This document shows, one piece after another, positions 7,721-16,381 of a stretch of 23,535 nucleotides of DNA (positions are counted from its first letter, which is position 1; every line of letters starts with the position of its first letter). The notes beneath the pieces are model-generated. The model saw nothing but the letters and a program-made list of their open reading frames with translations, was not told the DNA's origin and did no database searches. The stretch comes from JASEJA01 sp038872535 (lineage in GTDB: Archaea; Thermoproteota; Bathyarchaeia; Bathyarchaeales; Bathycorpusculaceae). The DNA is taken from the NCBI GenBank assembly GCA_038872535.1, contig JAVZJY010000017.1, forward strand, positions 1 to 23,535, in the 5' to 3' direction. Position numbers and translations under genes: made by a program.

Positions 7721-9506
7721 ATGAGAAAGGCATCAATCTTTGTAATTGCCATGTTGTTGTGAATTACTGTTTTTCACCGTAATGTTAGTGCTGGCGGTTC
7801 ATCGCTTGTTTTGCAATGGACCTTTGCAACAGGCGCGCGTGACGTTAATGACGTAGATATATCAGAAAATGGTAGTTACATTGTCGCTGGTGGTGGCGAT
7901 TTCAAGGTATATTTCTTTAAGAGGGAAAGCCCGACGCCGCTTTGGTCTTACGAAACTACGGGCTCGGTGACTTCGGTCGACATTACTCTAGATGCCAAAT
8001 ACGTAGCGGTGGCAGCGAGAGACAAAATATATGTTTTCGACAGTAGCGGAAAAAAGTTGTGGGAAAACTACCTCTATGACCCGTATTCCGGGCCAACTCC
8101 TGATGTTGACGTTGAAGATGTGACCATATCACACGATGGAAGTTATGTGGCAGCCGTGGGAGGCGACAACCTATGCTTATACAACAAAACAGGCAATCTT
8201 CTCTGGACCGTTTTCACACCTACTTACGCTTCTTACACGTATCTCGTTGCAATTTCATTTGATGGCCAATACATAGCGATAACGGACAGCGACGGGGTGG
8301 TCACATTATACAATGTAGGTGGTCAAGTCTTATGGTATAAGGAGTTAACCGTCTACAGCGGAATAGCAATATCGGAAGATGGAAGCTACATTGCCGCTTC
8401 TGGAGATGGCGCCTACTTGCTCTCCAAGAATGGAGAAATCGTTTGGAGCTACCCAAATGTTGGAGGGGCCGTTGTGGACATCTCTGCGGACGGAAACTAC
8501 GTAGCCATTGGAGACTTCAATACGGAAAAAGACATATCTCTACAGCAGAGAGGAAAACACCATACTTTGGAGCTACCAAACAGGCCAAATCGAGGATGTT
8601 GCCATCTCAAAGGACAAATCCAAAATCGTATCATCAGGCTTCACAGGCATCTACCTATTTGCAACAACGGGTGAACTGTTAGGTAGCTACCCAGTCCCAT
8701 ACGAGGGTGACAGCTTCTTATGCACGGCGATTTCCGCTAACGGCGCATATATCGCAGCTGGATGCCAAGATGGCAAAGTTTACTTCTTCAGCAGCAACAA
8801 CCTGCCAACCATCACCTCTGGTAGAGTATATCCATTGGTGGGATATGAAAATGCCACTTTCACGTATGAGGCAATCTATAAAGACATCGATAATGACCCG
8901 CCAGCCTACGTAAAAGTATACATTGACAGCGTAGGCCATAATATGAGCTATATGGGTGGAGAATACCAAATAGGCGCCAAATTTCAATATCAAACAAAGC
9001 TGAACCCAGGCTACCATTATTTCTACTTCGAGACGCTCGACACACGAGGAGGATATAACAAAACAATCGAATTTTCCGGACCCTATGTAATACCACAAAC
9101 ATCAGAATACACCTTCAACATTACAGTTGATGGAACAACCTTCCCAATCAAAATTTTCAGCAACTCATACATAACAGACTTCACCTTTAACCAAGCAGCC
9201 ATACAAATCAGCTTCATGATTTACGGCGAAACCGGAACACAAGGCTACTGCAACATCACAATACCGAAGGCCTACATCAAAGGAGAGCCATGGACCGTCA
9301 AACTCAACCAAACAACAATCGACTACATTTTAACCCAAAACCAAACACACTACTCCATATACATAAACTACACATTTACGAGCCTATACCAAGTGACGAT
9401 AGAAGGAACATGGGTAATACCAGAATTCCCATCAATCATTATACCCTTCATGTTAATCACCGCTATTACACTAATAATGCTTAAAAGAAAAAGACAAAAA
9501 CCCTAA
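7721..9506 (+). pseudogene. Exported beta-propeller (WD40/PQQ-like) protein, broken
   Basis: The gene starts at ATG 7721 with a signal-peptide-like MRKASIFVIAMLL that is cut by TGA at 7760-7762. The frame then continues (SAGGSSLVLQWTF) to about 8526 and shifts by one base in the run of five A at 8526-8530. After that it runs on from LYSREENTILWSY to the TAA at 9504-9506. Joined, it shows about seven propeller blades marked by repeats such as ISEDGSYIAASGDG and GNLLW or GKKLW. A C-terminal domain follows, and the end PEFPSIIIPFMLITAIT with a KRKR tail resembles the PEF-CTERM type of archaeal anchor. Removing one A restores the frame (E-K-T-Y-L-Y). The TGA is a separate defect. Such propellers usually sit on the outside of the cell. 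Both defects argue for a pseudogene unless they are assembly errors. Confidence 0.8.
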
Positions 9507-9517
9507 ACTCCGCCAAT

Positions 9518-9554
9518 TTTTCTATTATCCACTGGTAATGGAAACAATAGAAAA
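9518..9554. terminator. Inverted repeat between convergent genes
   Basis: Arms TTTTCTATT (9518-9526) and AATAGAAAA (9546-9554) are perfectly complementary across a 19-base spacer. It sits just after the TAA of the beta-propeller gene and before the end of the minus-strand gene at 9627, so it may end transcription from both sides. The stem is AU-rich and weak, so this is tentative. Confidence 0.35.
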
Positions 9555-9626
9555 GCGCTGGTAGATTTTTGGAAGAAATATGTTAGTTTGTGTTGATGAC
9601 TGGATGCCCGTAACTTTAAAATCGCG

Positions 9627-10280
9627 TTAAATTAGGGATGGGTTTACCTCGTATGTTATTCCTTCTTTTGTGGGGTTATTTATGTGTGGGTTTATTATTC
9701 CTCCGCCTTTGAACTCAACTATAAGTTTGTTCATGTTTACTTTTAGTCCATGTTTTTCTGCGGCTTGCTTTATCGTGTGGGGCGTGATTTTTACTATTGT
9801 GTGGGGGTCTTTTTGGCTTATTATTTCTCGCCTTATTTCCTTGAAAACCGTCAGCATTTTGTCAGCGTCTGGCTCTGCTATCTCTTCCAAGTATTTTTTG
9901 ACAGCCAATTCAGGTTTCCATTCACCTGTTTCTTTTGCATGATTTATCAGGTGTCTTATTACGTTTGGCATTTCATAGGTTTCGCCGGGTTTAGCGTTAA
10001 GTATTCTGTCTTGCCAGGCAAGTGACAAGAGGTTCTTAGACGTTTTAACTGGTAGAAGCAATCTTTCCTTATATGCTAAAAGTAGTAGGCTTCGCTTAGT
10101 CTCTTCGTCACAGTCTACTTCTTCATAGGATATTATTCCTTTCTCTGATGCTGATGCTAACATGGCTGCTAGAAGGCTTGTTTGTTCTCCGGGAAATTTC
10201 CTCTTCAAAACTTCCCTCAATCTGTTTAGGCTTTCCATCATTCTCAGCTCAAAAAGGGGGGAAATGATTTTAGCGTGCAA
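9627..10280 (-). CDS. Conserved-looking soluble protein, unknown function
   Basis: A 217-residue protein I cannot name. Residues about 16-80 look like a helical, possibly winged-helix module (SLLAAMLASASEKGIISYEEV). The middle is charged and helical, and the C-terminus has a TIVKITPHTIKQAAEKHGLK stretch with a glycine-rich turn (FKGGGIINPHINN). The TTG start at 10280 lies inside the end of the membrane-protein gene before it (stop at 10270), which gives an 11-base overlap. ATG 10241, in front of MESLNRLREV, is an alternative start 27 bases after that stop. Either way, the two are translated from one message. No transmembrane segment is seen, so the pair may be a membrane anchor with a cytoplasmic partner; that pairing is inference. 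Confidence 0.72.
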   Translation of the reverse strand: MHAKIISPLFELRMMESLNRLREVLKRKFPGEQTSLLAAMLASASEKGIISYEEVDCDEETKRSLLLLAYKERLLLPVKTSKNLLSLAWQDRILNAKPGETYEMPNVIRHLINHAKETGEWKPELAVKKYLEEIAEPDADKMLTVFKEIRREIISQKDPHTIVKITPHTIKQAAEKHGLKVNMNKLIVEFKGGGIINPHINNPTKEGITYEVNPSLI

Positions 10281-10641
10281 CGAATGGTTTTTTAACAGGT
10301 TCCACGGCCCTTAGAGTCACTATTTTTGGCATGTAGTGGCTTATTGTTAGTATTGTTCCCCATGTGGCTAGTGTGACAACTGACATGGCTGAGCCTACCG
10401 TGGCCATTTCATGAAGCATTACTGGTATGTCTGCAGGGTTCGCCATTGCCGTTAAGAATGGCGACCACGGGACAACTTCAGCATGCCAAACATGCTCCAA
10501 TGCGAGTAGAATAACTCCGCCCCATAACAACGCATTGAGAATCCAAAGCTTCAACTTTTCAGCTAGGCTCCGTGCAGTCTTCTGTATTATGGACGTTATT
10601 ATTGCCAGAGCCATCGGAACTAAAAAGCAAGCCACCCTCAT
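10270..10641 (-). CDS. Four-helix membrane protein, paralogue-like to the divergent gene
   Basis: A 123-residue membrane protein with likely helices near 3-18, 33-48, 72-90 and 92-107. A conserved-looking segment, LALEHVWHAEVVPWSPF, puts His, His and Glu just after helix two. The same pattern (FVDHVMGFLMEGGEFFEL) is present in the divergent gene at 10704, so the two may be paralogues. The ATG at 10641 is only one base from the GGAGG ribosome binding site, too close. A GTG two codons further in (10635) has seven bases of spacing and is the more likely start. It heads a two-gene operon with the 217-residue protein. Its function is unknown; a role in binding heme or metal through the His/Glu residues is only a possibility. 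Confidence 0.72.
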   Translation of the reverse strand: MRVACFLVPMALAIITSIIQKTARSLAEKLKLWILNALLWGGVILLALEHVWHAEVVPWSPFLTAMANPADIPVMLHEMATVGSAMSVVTLATWGTILTISHYMPKIVTLRAVEPVKKPFVAR

Positions 10642-10703
10642 TCCTCCGGTAACACTAAGCTTATATTTCGTAATACCAATATAAGCCTATCGGAGGAAAA
10701 AGC
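10641..10703. promoter_or_regulatory. Symmetrical divergent promoter region
   Basis: A perfect inverted repeat GCTTATATT (10659-10667) / AATATAAGC (10678-10686) with a ten-base spacer holds one TATA-like box for each direction. Further out, TCCTCCG (10642-10648) and CGGAGGA (10690-10696) mirror each other and are the ribosome binding sites of the two divergent genes. The plus gene has seven bases between GGAGG and its ATG at 10704. The repeat could also be an operator for a dimeric regulator acting on both genes. Confidence 0.6.
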
Positions 10704-11000
10704 ATGTGGCTCATCATTCTATCATTTGCAGCTGCGATCGCCACCCCAATATGGTATGCTAAAGCTGAGGAAGATAAGTATATGCTTAGGCTTCTCTGCC
10801 TCATACTTTGGGGGGCAACAATAATGGTGTTCGTCGACCATGTAATGGGTTTTCTAATGGAAGGCGGAGAATTCTTTGAATTAACTGCTGAAGCGACGGT
10901 TTTAGGCCTCGTCATGTTGACAGCCGCGCTTGTGGTCTGGGAGATCGCCTTACTCCTTAAGGATCCAAAGGGCATACTATACAAAAAGAAGAGCGAGTAG
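10704..11000 (+). CDS. Three-helix membrane protein, unknown function
   Basis: A 98-residue protein with hydrophobic helices near 1-18, 28-46 and 64-86. The DHVMGFLMEGGEFFEL segment (about 45-60) carries Asp, His and Glu residues in the same place as the HVWHAEV segment of the divergent minus-strand membrane protein. A basic tail (YKKKSE) is probably cytoplasmic. The start is well supported by GGAGG seven bases upstream. The stop is TAG. Sharing a mirror-symmetrical promoter with the other membrane gene suggests that both are made together and perhaps act in one complex. Confidence 0.75.
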   Translation: MWLIILSFAAAIATPIWYAKAEEDKYMLRLLCLILWGATIMVFVDHVMGFLMEGGEFFELTAEATVLGLVMLTAALVVWEIALLLKDPKGILYKKKSE

Positions 11001-11118
11001 ACGCTACCCCTATATTTTTATTTCAATTCATTGAAATGTCTTCATAAAATCTAAAAATGCTGACCAGTCATCCGTGAACTGTTACAAGTTTTATTTGTTT
11101 AACTCCTGAATAAAAACA

Positions 11119-11146
11119 GTGTTACGATAATATATAAAAGTAACAC
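11119..11146 (+). promoter_or_regulatory. TATA box within an inverted repeat (operator candidate)
   Basis: GTGTTAC (11119-11125) and GTAACAC (11140-11146) are perfect complements around GATAATATATAAAA, which contains a good archaeal TATA box. A protein bound to the repeat would block TATA-binding protein, so repression of the following gene is likely. Transcription would start near 11160, giving a leader of about 14 bases before the TTG at 11174. Confidence 0.55.
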
Positions 11147-11173
11147 CGACATTCAATATCTAATGGTGAAAAC

Positions 11174-11503
11174 TTGTCAAGTGAGCTATCCACGGAAATT
11201 AGAAAGTTTGAGGTTAGGCTTCAAGAATTTGTAAAAGCTGAAGATGAAGCAATCAAATCATTAACAGCCTTCATAGGAAAAGTTAAGGAATTAAACAAAC
11301 TCCTAGAGGCACAATTAAAGGAGAATAAGCCAAGAAAAATCGAAAACGTCATGGATCTCCGATTTGAAATTATCAAAGCCCTCCAAAACGCTCTAAACCG
11401 CATAGCCAAAGCCGAACATGAAAAAAGCCACCTTCCACAATCATACGGGTCAATTCTAGCAACCATAGAAGAACTAACCAAAACATTACTAAAAACTAAG
11501 TAG
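11174..11503 (+). CDS. Small coiled-coil protein, unknown function
   Basis: A 109-residue, charged and almost wholly helical protein. Residues about 4-55 have heptad-like spacing of Leu, Ile and Phe (FEVRLQEFVKAEDEAIKSL onward), and a second helical hairpin follows near 60-105. It has no cysteine and no membrane segment. The TTG start is chosen because GGTGA lies six bases upstream; an ATG at 11163 opens a different, short frame. The gene stands alone between the membrane gene and the structured RNA region. Its TATA box lies inside an inverted repeat, which hints at self-control or control by a repressor. It ends with TAG. Confidence 0.68.
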   Translation: MSSELSTEIRKFEVRLQEFVKAEDEAIKSLTAFIGKVKELNKLLEAQLKENKPRKIENVMDLRFEIIKALQNALNRIAKAEHEKSHLPQSYGSILATIEELTKTLLKTK

Positions 11504-11616
11504 CTCAGCCTCTGTTGATCACCGTAAAAGGAAAAGAACACAATACAGTTATATGATGCTAGGTCTTCGCCTTCTTGTCAGATGCATTTGATATGCTTAA
11601 TGTATTTGGTTTAGCG

Positions 11617-11683
11617 AGGTGTAGGGCGTCCTGCCGAAGGGAAGAGGTAAAATTCCCTACCTAATTAAGGACACCCCACACCC
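11617..11683 (-). ncRNA. Candidate structured RNA with long helix and possible pseudoknot
   Basis: On the minus strand, bases 11683-11669 pair with 11631-11617 in an unbroken 15-pair helix. Three of the pairs (11683/11617, 11677/11623, 11673/11627) are G-U on the minus strand but would be A-C mismatches on the plus strand, which points to a minus-strand RNA. Inside, AGGTA (11662-11658) can pair with TACCT (11649-11645), and its loop GGGAA (11657-11653) with TTCCC (11643-11639), an H-type pseudoknot. A TATA-like GATATAAAAT (11705-11714) lies about 26 bases before the helix, so transcription would start at its first G. It follows the large surface-protein gene on the same strand, so it could instead be part of that gene's 3' region. 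I do not recognise it as a known RNA class. Confidence 0.5.
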
Positions 11684-11684
11684 A

Positions 11685-11710
11685 TAACTTTTTAAACACT
11701 TTTTATTTTA
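11685..11710 (+). terminator. T-rich tract after the hairpin, possible plus-strand terminator
   Basis: On the plus strand the helix at 11617-11683 is followed by CTTTTTAAACACTTTTTATTTT. Archaeal transcription often ends at such T tracts. This could stop transcripts from the coiled-coil gene that ends at 11503. The helix itself is better paired on the other strand. Confidence 0.35.
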
Positions 11711-11791
11711 TATCAATTTCGTTTATGGTATGCTATGTTTCAGTATGTGTTTGATGCATATTTGATAGCAGCGCCCGCCTGCAACAAGGTT

Positions 11792-14700
11792 CTATTTTCT
11801 TCTGCGTTTTGTTAGGCTGATCATGGCTCCGAATAGGATTATTAATGTTGTGTAGGCTACTGTTAGGCGCGTTGATGTGGGGTCTTGTCTTGCAAGCGGA
11901 ATCGAGTATCCTCCAACAGGAACCGATGATACAGTTATTCTTGCTATGTTGGATTCTGCAACATTGTTGTTGGCGTCTGTGACTTTCAACTGCACATAAT
12001 ATATTCCGGCTGTTGTTGGCATGAATGTCCATGTGGGTGATGTTGCCCCTGAAACTGGGGCTCCGTTCAGATACCATTGGTATGTGTAGGGCGGTGTTCC
12101 TCCGCTAACGGTGGATGTGAAGGTTACTTGCTGCCCCACCAGTATTGATGCAGTCATGGGGCTTATCGAAACTGTTGGCGGTGCGGGCGTCGTCTTAAAG
12201 AAGGCTTTCAGAACATAGTTGTTGTTCATTGTGACCGTATAGGTTGTGGCTGTGCCAACGTTTGTGCCGTTAAGCTCCCAGTAGTCGAAGACGTAGCCGC
12301 TGCTTGGAATGGCTGTAACCTGAACAAGTGAGCCAGCCGCATAGGTGTATGTGCCCGGCGCAGGGTTTGTTGTTCCGCCCGCCGTTGTCTCTATTATGAG
12401 AGTGTAGGTTATTACTTGGGCTGTGTAGTGGGCTGTTGCTGTTTTCGGAGCGCCCATAACCACAGTTATTGGGTTTACTCCGGTTCCCTGTGATGCGCCG
12501 TTTACATCCCAATAGTTAAAGTTGTAACCAGCCACTGTTTGGGCTGTCAAGGTTACTGATGTGTCGGTGTCATACCACCAGTTGTTGGCTGGGCCGGCCT
12601 CGCCCTCCGGATTTCTTGTTGGCTGAGGGGTCAATCCAGCTGGGTCTGTAAGCACGGTTAAGAGATATTGGGTCTTCCAGTTTGCTATAGCTGTCTTTGG
12701 TGCATCCATAACTATCGGGTCGCTTAGGGCATAGTTTGTTCCAGAGGCATTCCCACCCCAGCTTTTGAAAACTCTACGTGTTCCGTTACCATGGTCAACA
12801 ACGCCTGTGTTTAGTGTTGCATGGGCTGTAGCTCCACTGTCATACCACCCTTCACCGCCTACAATGCCATATGGAGAAGAGACGGTCAAGTAGTATTGTA
12901 GCTTGTAAACTAGGGTGACGGTCTTGGTGTTGTCCATAAAGACGCTGGATGAGGGATCGTAATAGTCAAACTTGTATCTTGTGCCGGGGGAGACATTGAT
13001 TACGTCTTGGGGAGTTCTAACAGTTACTGTTGTGTCGGCGTCAACCCACTCAGTCCAAGGCGTCATCTTCTCTATATTCGTGTATGTGGTTCCACACTGG
13101 ATATATGTGACTTTGAATGTTCCTCCTATTGCTTGAGGCGGGTTCGCTGTGACGGTGACTTGATATTGGATTTTATAGTTGCCAGTAACCGTTATGTTAG
13201 TGGTAACGGTTATTGGTGATGCGGGGCCTGAAACGTTTATTAGTGTAAATCTTTTGCCTGACGCCGTGCTTGAAACTATTGCCTCGTAAGAATATGTGAT
13301 AATGCCGCCTTCGTCAACCCATAAGTTGTAAGGAATAGCAGTATAGGTTTTAGCTGAGCCATTAACCGTCAAAACAGTGTTAACGGCTGTGTTGTCTAAT
13401 CCTGTTTGGTTAAATTCAACCTTATATTGTTTAATGTAGTTTGCTGTCACAGTTTTAGCTTTATCCATAACCACTGTGGTTGAAGCTGACGTAGGATCTG
13501 TAATTTCAGACATGTCATCTGTAGTCCAATTAGCAAAGCGATATCTGGAGGCATTTGGTTCTATGCCTACAAATTCTGGGGCGAATATGGAAGCATTTGT
13601 CCCCGTGTCATACCAGCCCATGCCAGCCGGTATTGTAACGCCAGGCGGGTTTGTTGTTAAGTTGAGGAAGTATTGGGTGATGTAGTGGGCTGTGGCTGTG
13701 TGGTTAGCGTCCATAAGAACAGAAATTTCATATACGCCTGTTCCATATTGAACCCCGTCAACGTCCCAATAATTAAACCTATATCTGATACCTGTTGGTC
13801 CTGGGAAATACTCGGGTGCTGTAAGGTTGACGAGGGTGCAGGCGTTATACCAGCCCTCTCCGGGTATTACCCCAATGTTTGGCGGATCTGTTCGAACGGT
13901 TAGGTAGTACTGCTGGGGTGGGGGAGGCGTTGTAACCTCAAAACGGCAATCCACATAATGGTGTTCACAAGTTCCATACGCGTCATCTGCTTCACGCACG
14001 TGAAGCTTCCATGTCCCAAGCGGAGCGTTTAACGGTAATGGGTAGCTTCCAGTCATCTCGGTTACGCCCGTAGTCCAGTCGCCAACATAAATCCATGTTC
14101 CATTCGGCAGCTCAAGTTTAAATCGGTAATATTTGCTTGTTTTCAGCCCCATAGTCTTAAAGTATACGGTTTCGCCTTGGGCAAACGAGGTCTTCAAGTT
14201 TGTATATGTTGAATCTGTTGTCCAAACGATTCTGTCAATGTATACGGATTTTGTTCTTTCGAGAACATCATTCTCGTAAAGTTTCACGATCCACCAGCCA
14301 AAAATGTTTGGGAAAGTGGGAAGAATGGTCAAGTTATCTTCAAATGAGTGCACACCAGTGTATGTTGGGCTCTGCCTTTTTTCGATGCCAGCTGGATCAA
14401 AATACTTAATGTAGTAGTACTTATCCTTTCGCAGTCCTCCAGCTTTAGCATAAATGTAAATGCTATCGTGGCTATCCCACCGCACGTGAAGGTAGAGGCT
14501 ATTCTCAAATGATGTTGTAGCAACATTGACTCCATCACTTGCAGTTACGTTGTAAACTCCATGAATCCCATCTAAAACATATGGACAGGAGAAGTATCCA
14601 AACTCGTCTGTTGATGTTTGCATCATATCTACAACAGAGTCTGGTCGAACAATCGTTAAGTTGATTTGCGTGAAAGGCATAAACCCGTAACCAAACAGAT

Positions 14701-14845
14701 AAGCTGTTTCTGAGGGGTTATATTCTCTTTTATCAGACCAAACAATTGGAAGCTTATATTCCGCACGGCTTGTTGTCAAAAGAAGCAGTAGAATTAACCC
14801 AGTAAGTGCCAATATCGAAAATAAAAACTGAACCCTCTTCTTCAA
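11792..14845 (-). CDS. Large anchored surface protein with InlB-type repeats
   Basis: A 1017-residue exported protein. It starts with a signal peptide (KKRVQFLFSILALTGLILLL) and an N-terminal part of two Ig-like domains (about 30-310). About seven repeats of the divergent InlB B-repeat type follow, recognisable by motifs such as YRFNYWDVDGVQYGTGV, YNFNYWDVNGASQGTGV and the ending MDAPKTATAHY or similar. Near residue 875-965 comes a PKD-like domain (PPYTYQWYLNGAPVSG). The C-terminus has VPVGGYSIPL, a hydrophobic helix (AYTTLIILFGAMISL) and KRRRK, an archaeal membrane anchor. The TTG start at 14845 is preceded by GGGAGAAGGAG. It stops with TAG; reading on would add about 22 residues after the basic tail, which makes no sense for an anchor, so this TAG is a true stop. 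It is likely to act in the cell envelope, in adhesion or as a scaffold. Confidence 0.88.
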   Translation of the reverse strand: MKKRVQFLFSILALTGLILLLLLTTSRAEYKLPIVWSDKREYNPSETAYLFGYGFMPFTQINLTIVRPDSVVDMMQTSTDEFGYFSCPYVLDGIHGVYNVTASDGVNVATTSFENSLYLHVRWDSHDSIYIYAKAGGLRKDKYYYIKYFDPAGIEKRQSPTYTGVHSFEDNLTILPTFPNIFGWWIVKLYENDVLERTKSVYIDRIVWTTDSTYTNLKTSFAQGETVYFKTMGLKTSKYYRFKLELPNGTWIYVGDWTTGVTEMTGSYPLPLNAPLGTWKLHVREADDAYGTCEHHYVDCRFEVTTPPPPQQYYLTVRTDPPNIGVIPGEGWYNACTLVNLTAPEYFPGPTGIRYRFNYWDVDGVQYGTGVYEISVLMDANHTATAHYITQYFLNLTTNPPGVTIPAGMGWYDTGTNASIFAPEFVGIEPNASRYRFANWTTDDMSEITDPTSASTTVVMDKAKTVTANYIKQYKVEFNQTGLDNTAVNTVLTVNGSAKTYTAIPYNLWVDEGGIITYSYEAIVSSTASGKRFTLINVSGPASPITVTTNITVTGNYKIQYQVTVTANPPQAIGGTFKVTYIQCGTTYTNIEKMTPWTEWVDADTTVTVRTPQDVINVSPGTRYKFDYYDPSSSVFMDNTKTVTLVYKLQYYLTVSSPYGIVGGEGWYDSGATAHATLNTGVVDHGNGTRRVFKSWGGNASGTNYALSDPIVMDAPKTAIANWKTQYLLTVLTDPAGLTPQPTRNPEGEAGPANNWWYDTDTSVTLTAQTVAGYNFNYWDVNGASQGTGVNPITVVMGAPKTATAHYTAQVITYTLIIETTAGGTTNPAPGTYTYAAGSLVQVTAIPSSGYVFDYWELNGTNVGTATTYTVTMNNNYVLKAFFKTTPAPPTVSISPMTASILVGQQVTFTSTVSGGTPPYTYQWYLNGAPVSGATSPTWTFMPTTAGIYYVQLKVTDANNNVAESNIARITVSSVPVGGYSIPLARQDPTSTRLTVAYTTLIILFGAMISLTKRRRK

Positions 14846-14972
14846 CTCTCCTTCTCCCTCAGCACATTTTTATTATTAATAGTTTCAAAACATAAAAGTG
14901 TTATGGAATTAATCTCTATATGAAAGCTTTTAGTAGCTTATGGTAAAAGAAGTTTGATGGAATGAGTTGAAC

Positions 14973-15380
14973 ATGGCGGAAAAATTCTATGGGATCGCTT
15001 TAACACTGTTACTGTTACTGAGCCTCTAATTACTTCCACATTCAGCATTTATGCTGGAAAAGCCGCCGGATCCATCTATATTAAGGCTGATGGTAGTGTT
15101 TATCCTCCAGATGCGCCCATAGTGAGCTTTGACACTATCACTTATACCCTACTGGCAACGCTAACGATTCAATTTTTATTGAGAGGGATAACATTTCGAT
15201 TGATGGCGCAGGCTATACTCTACAAGGCAGAGGAAAATGGGCGGGAGTAAACTTGACTGTCAGAAGCAACGTAACAATCAAGAACCTACAAATTACGGAG
15301 TTCTATTATAGAATATACCTCTACGGTTCTACATGCAACTCTCTTTAATAATAATGTGACAAACAATGAATGGGCTATCA
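14973..15380 (+). pseudogene. NosD-like beta-helix protein, 5' remnant
   Basis: ATG 14973 opens a signal-peptide-like MAEKFYGIALTLLLLLSL that meets a TAA. The next frame gives FSIYAGKAAGSIYIKADG, then DGSVYPPDAPI. A further shift gives NDSIFIERDNISIDGAGYTL, and another gives FNNNVTNNEWAI. These are the standard pieces at the front of archaeal NosD-like proteins with parallel beta-helix repeats. At least three one-base shifts separate them, and the homology stops near 15380, where the neighbouring minus-strand remnant begins. The gene is therefore broken and cut off after about a hundred residues. An apparently intact relative begins at 22935. Confidence 0.72.
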
Positions 15381-16214
15381 TCCACCTCTGATTCAGCTTT
15401 CCTAGGCTATTTGACCAGTCGTTTGTGGCTGGCGTTGGGTCAAATATTCCAAAACCATTTGAGCACACATACACCCTATTTTTAAGCTCCAGAACGGAAA
15501 GGCAAAAGTGGTTATGTTTTGCCATGAACCAACATCATCACCCGTTGCGACGCTTGATGTTGAAACCCTCCCCATCCATTCATATGGAATGCTGATTTTG
15601 GTGTAGCTTGCCTCAAGCGTGCTTGTTATGTCACTTGCGCTTGTAGCGGACGAGTTTCCATAGTAAATGTAAATTGTGGCTGAGCTTGGGCTTGGTGGTA
15701 TTTCTGGAACTTTAACCCAAAAGGTTGCATTTTCACCGTCATGAACAACCTCTGCCCAATATGGAATGCTTTTCTCTTCTCCACTTGTGGTGTTATACCA
15801 CGTAAACCTCACATCGTTAAAGCTTGGTTGGCTCACATGTGTTGTATAGTAAATGTCTCCGCAACTTACGCCACTACCATTAACAATTGTTATTCTCACC
15901 TGATAATCAACCACTGCACCCGCACTGCTCCCAGTGATGTTATGTTGGACGCGATAGCTGAAACCAGAATAAAACCAACTTCGTATTACCCTCGTCACGT
16001 TGAGGATTTCAACCTTCTCCTGCATCCTTTCCCAATCGACTTGATTCATTTGGAACTGCCATAAGAAAACATTTGCAACAACGATCGCAACCAGAATGAG
16101 ACTTAACATAACTACAACTACGTTACTGATCCCTCGAAAGTCGCTTGTGATTCCCAGTCTAACATCCCACCTACAAGGATAAACACTAAAATTCAAAAAT
16201 CCTTTATGAAGCAC
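15373..16214 (-). pseudogene. DUF2341 protein with class III signal peptide, broken 3' end
   Basis: The frame from ATG 16214 has an archaeal pilin-like start (FRGISNVVVVMLSLILVAIV, cleavage expected after R27) and then a stalk (WERMQEKVEI). A DUF2341 domain follows (FSYRVQHNITGSSAG, DVRFTWYNTT, PYWAEVVHDGENATFWVKVP, IYIYYGNSSAT). Near 15487-15497 the frame shifts by one base; in the other frame it goes on as ELKNRVYVCSNGFGIFDP and SNSLGKLNQRWMIA, which is what such proteins contain next. The homology ends at about 15373, where it abuts the NosD-like remnant tail to tail. Restoring one G in the GG run gives FPFWELKNRV. The true start is uncertain, as 27 residues before the cleavage point is long. 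Confidence 0.72.
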
Positions 16215-16381
16215 AAATCAAAATTTTGAATAAGCCTAACCATGACCTGAAATTTAAATGATTTTTACCATAAGTTGCTGCTAAAAACAAACTTCCTATG
16301 CTTCTTGCCGAAACTATCATAGCAATGTAGGTTGTGTCTGAACCAGCATGGAACAAAAACACAAACGAAACCATACAAAAT

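Noticed and set aside
10661..10984. Minus-strand frame opposite the three-helix membrane gene
   Set aside because: The plus-strand gene has a good ribosome binding site and membrane helices; the other frame is its shadow.
11792..11794. Genome-wide recoding of TAG as pyrrolysine
   Set aside because: TAG ends at least the genes at 11792, 11000, 11503, 22920 and 2060; at 11792 it follows a complete anchor with a basic tail, so it is a normal stop there.
12270..14538. Small frames on both strands within the large surface-protein gene
   Set aside because: They follow from the repeat-rich base composition of the 3-kb gene and lack starts with ribosome binding sites.
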